From positions 62,001-126,000 of the forward strand of contig NZ_LRQV01000003.1 of NCBI RefSeq assembly GCF_001567585.1: a DNA stretch of 64,000 nucleotides, given 5' to 3'. Numbering within the stretch: the first letter of the stretch is position 1; each line of letters opens with the position of its first letter. This document shows, in pieces, positions 60,904-64,000 of the stretch. The translations under genes and the position numbers were made by a program. Below the pieces are notes generated by a model, which was given only the letters and a program-made list of their open reading frames with translations, made no database searches and was not told the origin of the DNA. This DNA comes from Micromonospora rosaria. Lineage in GTDB: Bacteria > Actinomycetota > Actinomycetes > Mycobacteriales > Micromonosporaceae.

Positions 60904-61781
60904 TCGCTGTCGCGCCACAAGGCGGCGCCGACGGCCCGGTCGTCGGCGCCGTGGGGTAGGCGGGCCGGCTTCGGCGTGCCGGAGTCCTGGCGGCGTCCGG
61001 CCGGCCCGATGAAGGCGCCGCTCTCGACCGCAGGGTTGGTCGCGGCATAGAGCGAGGGCCAGGCAGCGCCCTCGGGCGAACCCATCGCCAGCCGCCCGAG
61101 CATCGGCAGGAGCAGCCGGGCGGCCAGGCCCCGGGTATGTTGCTGGAGGTTGGTCATGGCGGCCCCGGGGTGGACGGCGACGGCAGTCATCGGGGTGCCG
61201 GCCAGCCGGCGGGCGAGTTCGACGGTGAACACGATGTTGGCCCGCTTGGATTTCGCGTAGGCGCCCATCGGCCGGTACCTCTGCTCGCTCATCAGGTCGG
61301 TCAGCTCACCGCTGCCCCAGCGGGCGGCGATCGCGCTGACCGTCACCACCCGGGCGGCCGGGGCGGCGCGCAGAGCGGGCATGAGCTGGGCGGTGAGGGC
61401 GAAGTGGCCCAGGTGATTGGTGCCGAAGGTCATCTCGAACCCGTCGGCGGTGGTCTGCCGCTCGGCGATGTTCATCACGCCGGCGTTGTTGATGAGCAGG
61501 TCCAGCGGCCCGTGGTCGACGACCCGGGCCGCCGCGGCGCCGATCGACGTGAGGTTGCCGAGATCGAGCACGAGCGTGTCGACCGCAGCCGACGGGACCT
61601 CCGCGCGGATCGCGTCGGCGGCGGCCGTGAGCTTGCCGGGAACGCGTCCGGCGAGTACGACGCGGGCGCCGTGAACAGCCAGGACACGAGCGGTCTGCCA
61701 GCCGATTCCGCTGTTGCCGCCCGTGATCAGGGCGACCCGCCCGGCCTGGTCGCTAATCGCTGTGGGGGTCCAGGTGACCAT
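60873..61781 (-). CDS. short-chain dehydrogenase/reductase (retinol-dehydrogenase-like)
   Basis: A 302-aa SDR with TGGNSGIG, LDLGNL, NNAGVM, NHLGHFALT and catalytic YAKSK, the layout of the longer SDRs related to WW-domain oxidoreductase and retinol dehydrogenases. ATG 61781 is preceded by AAGGAG; a GTG lies 3 bases earlier. It is divergent from a TetR regulator, with matching operator copies between them. The C-terminal codons lie in a tandem repeat, but the reading frame is complete. Confidence 0.85.
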   Translation of the reverse strand: MVTWTPTAISDQAGRVALITGGNSGIGWQTARVLAVHGARVVLAGRVPGKLTAAADAIRAEVPSAAVDTLVLDLGNLTSIGAAAARVVDHGPLDLLINNAGVMNIAERQTTADGFEMTFGTNHLGHFALTAQLMPALRAAPAARVVTVSAIAARWGSGELTDLMSEQRYRPMGAYAKSKRANIVFTVELARRLAGTPMTAVAVHPGAAMTNLQQHTRGLAARLLLPMLGRLAMGSPEGAAWPSLYAATNPAVESGAFIGPAGRRQDSGTPKPARLPHGADDRAVGAALWRDSERLTGTPFVV

Positions 61782-61797
61782 CACGACTCCTTCTTAA

Positions 61798-61860
61798 TGA
61801 ACATTCATTCAGCAAGCGCTGACGGTAGAGGGTCGGCTCGACTTGTCAAATGAATGTTCA
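61798..61860. promoter_or_regulatory. paired inverted operator copies between SDR and TetR genes
   Basis: TGAACATTCATT at 61798-61809 and its exact complement AATGAATGTTCA at 61849-61860 lie on either side of the SDR-TetR gap. The 12-bp sites flank both gene starts and are the best candidates for TetR binding. TTGTCA at 61843 may be the -35 box of the regulator, placing one operator across the promoter. Confidence 0.6.
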
Positions 61861-61878
61861 GTAAGAAGACTGGGGAGC

Positions 61879-62439
61879 ATGCGAACACGGGATCCCGAGA
61901 CCAAGCGCCGCCTGCTGCTGGAGGCGGCGCTGGAGGAGTTCGCCGCCCACGGCGTGGCCGGCGCGCGGGTCGACCGGCTGGCCAAGCGGGCAGGCATCAG
62001 CGCCGGGCTGGTCTACTCGTTCTACGAGAACAAGGACGGCCTGTTCGACGCGGTCTTCGACCTGATCGTCGAGCAGACCGTCTCGGCCGTCCCCATCGAC
62101 GCCGACGATCTGGGCGAGTACGCCGGCCGGCTCTGCGACGCCGGCCTCGCCCACCCCGACGTGTTGCGCTTCGTGGCCTGGTACCAGCTCGAGCGCGGCG
62201 ACCCGGCCGCCCGGCGAGCGTCCACCACCGCCGCGATGGCCGAGAAGGTCGCCCTGATCGCGCAGGCCCAGAGCCGGGGCGTCGTCACCGACCGCATCGC
62301 CCCGAGCGAGATCCTCGCCCTCGTGCTGGCCCTGGCCAACATGTGGCAGCTACGCGAGCCCGAGTTCCTGGACCTGGTCAAGCCGGACCGCCGCCGGGCG
62401 GCTGTGGTCGAAGCCGTCCGCCGCCTGACCGCCCCGTGA
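61879..62439 (+). CDS. TetR-family regulator
   Basis: A 186-aa protein with the TetR DNA-binding domain (KRRLLLEAALEEFAAHGVAG, RVDRLAKRAGISAGLVYSFY) and a helical ligand domain ending MWQLREPEFLDLV. ATG 61879 is preceded by GGGGAG; a frame extending to 61843 is less likely. It is divergent from the SDR gene and the shared 12-bp operators suggest that it represses both. The ligand is unknown. Confidence 0.88.
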   Translation: MRTRDPETKRRLLLEAALEEFAAHGVAGARVDRLAKRAGISAGLVYSFYENKDGLFDAVFDLIVEQTVSAVPIDADDLGEYAGRLCDAGLAHPDVLRFVAWYQLERGDPAARRASTTAAMAEKVALIAQAQSRGVVTDRIAPSEILALVLALANMWQLREPEFLDLVKPDRRRAAVVEAVRRLTAP

Positions 62440-62567
62440 CCGGTGTCCCGACGCCCTGCGGCCAGCCACAACAGACAGACAGTTGCCGTCTCCGACGTCG
62501 CCACGACCGCTCATCGATGCTGGCCGTACCAGGCGTGCGGTGGAACGCCGGCGGGTACGACGGGGCG

Positions 62568-64000
62568 ATGGCGATGCGGGACGGGGAGGTCCTCCTCGGG
62601 GAGCGGGACGAGGCGGCGCGGCTGTCGGCGGTCCGGGCGACCGGGCTGGGCGCGGTGCCGGACCTGGACATGGATCGGTTCGCGGCGGTGGTGGCGCGGG
62701 TGCTCGCCGCGCCGGTGGCCCTGGTCGCCCTGGTCGACGACGCCCGGCAGGTCCTCCCCGGGGCGTTCGGGCTGGCACCGGCCTGGCAGCAGCAGCGGGA
62801 GATTCCGCTGAGCCACTCCTGGCAGCGGGCGGTGCTGTCCGGGGATGAGCTGGTGGTCACCGACGCCCGCCTCGACCCGAGGGTCCGCGACAGCCCCGCG
62901 ATCGGGGCTCCGGGAGTGGTCGCCTACGCCGGGATACCCCTCACCGACGGAGCGGGGCAGGTGCTGGGAACGCTCTGCGCGATCGACGACCGACCCCGCA
63001 AGTGGACCCGCGACGAACTGGACCTGCTGGCGGACCTGGCAGAGGTGTGTTCGGTGACGCTGAGGGCGCGGGCTGCCGCAGCGGTGGCCGAGGAGGCTCT
63101 GACGAGTCAGCGGCAGGCCCAGGCCGCCGCCCTGGAGTTGTCGGCCCGGGTCGACGCGGCCCTGCGGCGCAGCGAACTGCTGCTCACGGCGAGTCAGGAG
63201 TTCACCGGCACGGTGACCCTTCCCGACGTCATCGCCACCGTCAAACGCCTGATCGGCGGGGAGTTCCAGGCGGCCCACGTCAGCGTCGCCCTCCGCGACG
63301 GGGCCGCCGGGGTACGGGTGTTCGGGCTGGAGGGCCTCCCGGCGGTGCTGGCGTCCCGGGCGCGATTCCCGACGACGGACCGGGTGCCGGTCTCGACGGT
63401 GCTGCACACCGGCCGGCACCTCGCCTTCGCCGACCGGGCGGAGCTGGTGGCGGCCTACCCCGATCTGCGGCCGGTCGTGAAGGCCGCCGGCTGGGAGGCG
63501 ACGCTCTTCACCCCGCTGCTCGGCCCCACCGGGGTGATCGGCACCCTCAACATCGCCTGGGAGCACCCCCGGCCCCTCGACGTCGAGGAACGGGCCGTCA
63601 TCGTCAGCGTCGCCGGCTACGTCACCCAGGCCGTGCAACGCGCCCGACGCCTCACCGACCGGGTGGAGGCCGCCGCGATCCTCCAGGAGGCGATGCTCAC
63701 TCCCCTCCCCACGATCGACGGTCTACAGGTCACCGCCCGGTACCAACCCGCACACAACCTGGACCAGGTCGGCGGGGACTGGTACGACGCGGTGGTCACC
63801 GGAACGGGGTCCCTCAGCCTGGTCATCGGGGACGTCACCGGTCACGACCTGCGCGCGGCGGCCCAGATGTCCCAGCTCCGGTCGATGCTGCGGGGATACC
63901 TGGTCGACCGGCACGATCCTCCCTCGGCCCTGCTGCGCCGACTGGACCAGGCCAACGTCACCCTCGGGGCCCGGAGCATCGCCACCGCCCTCGTCGCCCA
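62568..64000 (+). CDS. GAF-domain PP2C phosphatase (RsbU/SpoIIE type), runs off the right edge
   Basis: The frame is open to the window edge, giving at least 477 residues. A first GAF domain (LVALVDDARQVLPGAFGLAP, IPLSHSWQRAV, VVAYAGIPL, GTLCAIDDRPR) is followed by a coiled linker and a second GAF (FTGTVTLPDVIATVKRLIGG, FTPLLGPTGVIGTLNIAW). The start of a PP2C phosphatase comes next (VGGDWYDAVVTG, LVIGDVTGHDLRAAAQMSQL). ATG 62568 is used, with in-frame ATGs at 62517 and 62574 as alternatives. It probably dephosphorylates an anti-anti-sigma factor. The missing C-terminus may carry an anti-sigma kinase domain. Confidence 0.85.
   Translation, partial: MAMRDGEVLLGERDEAARLSAVRATGLGAVPDLDMDRFAAVVARVLAAPVALVALVDDARQVLPGAFGLAPAWQQQREIPLSHSWQRAVLSGDELVVTDARLDPRVRDSPAIGAPGVVAYAGIPLTDGAGQVLGTLCAIDDRPRKWTRDELDLLADLAEVCSVTLRARAAAAVAEEALTSQRQAQAAALELSARVDAALRRSELLLTASQEFTGTVTLPDVIATVKRLIGGEFQAAHVSVALRDGAAGVRVFGLEGLPAVLASRARFPTTDRVPVSTVLHTGRHLAFADRAELVAAYPDLRPVVKAAGWEATLFTPLLGPTGVIGTLNIAWEHPRPLDVEERAVIVSVAGYVTQAVQRARRLTDRVEAAAILQEAMLTPLPTIDGLQVTARYQPAHNLDQVGGDWYDAVVTGTGSLSLVIGDVTGHDLRAAAQMSQLRSMLRGYLVDRHDPPSALLRRLDQANVTLGARSIATALVA

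Overview
The window comes from a high-GC actinobacterium. Nearly all third codon positions are G or C, GTG starts are common, genes are often joined by 4-bp ATGA/GTGA overlaps, and regulators of the TetR, MarR, HxlR, MerR, XRE and NarL types alternate with secreted ricin-lectin glycoside hydrolases. Family content and style suggest Micromonosporaceae, but this is inference: no rRNA or other taxonomic marker is present.

Region by region. (1) 1-3.2 kb: an FAD-dependent UDP-galactopyranose-mutase-like oxidoreductase and an NRAMP-related metal transporter. (2) 3.2-13.2 kb, minus strand: one long respiratory operon, ctaC-ctaD-ctaE-small membrane protein-ctaG-cytochrome c lipoprotein-qcrC-qcrA-qcrB. 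It runs on through a chimeric orphan (SDR-tail protein) into a CPBP-family membrane protease. (3) 13.3-17.8 kb, plus strand and divergent: ccmC-ccmE-ccmF-ccmG-ccmHI, a System I cytochrome c maturation set that would mature the four c-type haem sites encoded next door. Such a set is unexpected in a Gram-positive. (4) 18.2-25.1 kb: an NTF2-like protein with an XRE regulator, then an operon of DUF1023 hydrolase, acyltransferase, fatty acid desaturase, sensor kinase and response regulator (a DesK/DesR-like arrangement). (5) 25.3-31.3 kb: SDR/TetR and HxlR/esterase regulator-target pairs with visible operators, a small secreted cysteine-rich protein, and several decayed insertion sequences.

(6) 31.4-45.5 kb: a compact six-gene plus-strand operon of very large or unrecognised proteins: a 1188-aa protein, a small phage-like protein, an 867-aa LamG/tail-fibre-like protein with an internal duplication, a ComEC-type metallo-beta-lactamase-fold protein, a 1485-aa DUF6603-like giant and a 610-aa protein. 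It has a decayed transposase on its left, a double hairpin on its right, and no membrane or export signals. It is the best candidate here for an undescribed system. (7) 45.5-47.3 kb: gene debris, then a MerR/F420-type NADP oxidoreductase pair. (8) 47.5-52 kb: a 1388-aa hybrid sensor kinase/PP2C phosphatase/anti-sigma-kinase-like protein coupled to a STAS protein, a stress-type partner-switching module. (9) 52-58 kb: several truncated genes (SARP/AfsR TPR region, Gfo/Idh start, response regulator, sugar-binding protein) between intact AKR/MarR and GH43 genes. (10) 58-64 kb: ThuA-like protein, GH5 enzyme with ricin lectin, SDR/TetR pair, and a GAF-PP2C phosphatase running off the right edge.

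A recurring theme is gene truncation at sharp junctions together with decayed IS elements, which marks 19-31 kb and 45-61 kb as plastic accessory DNA.
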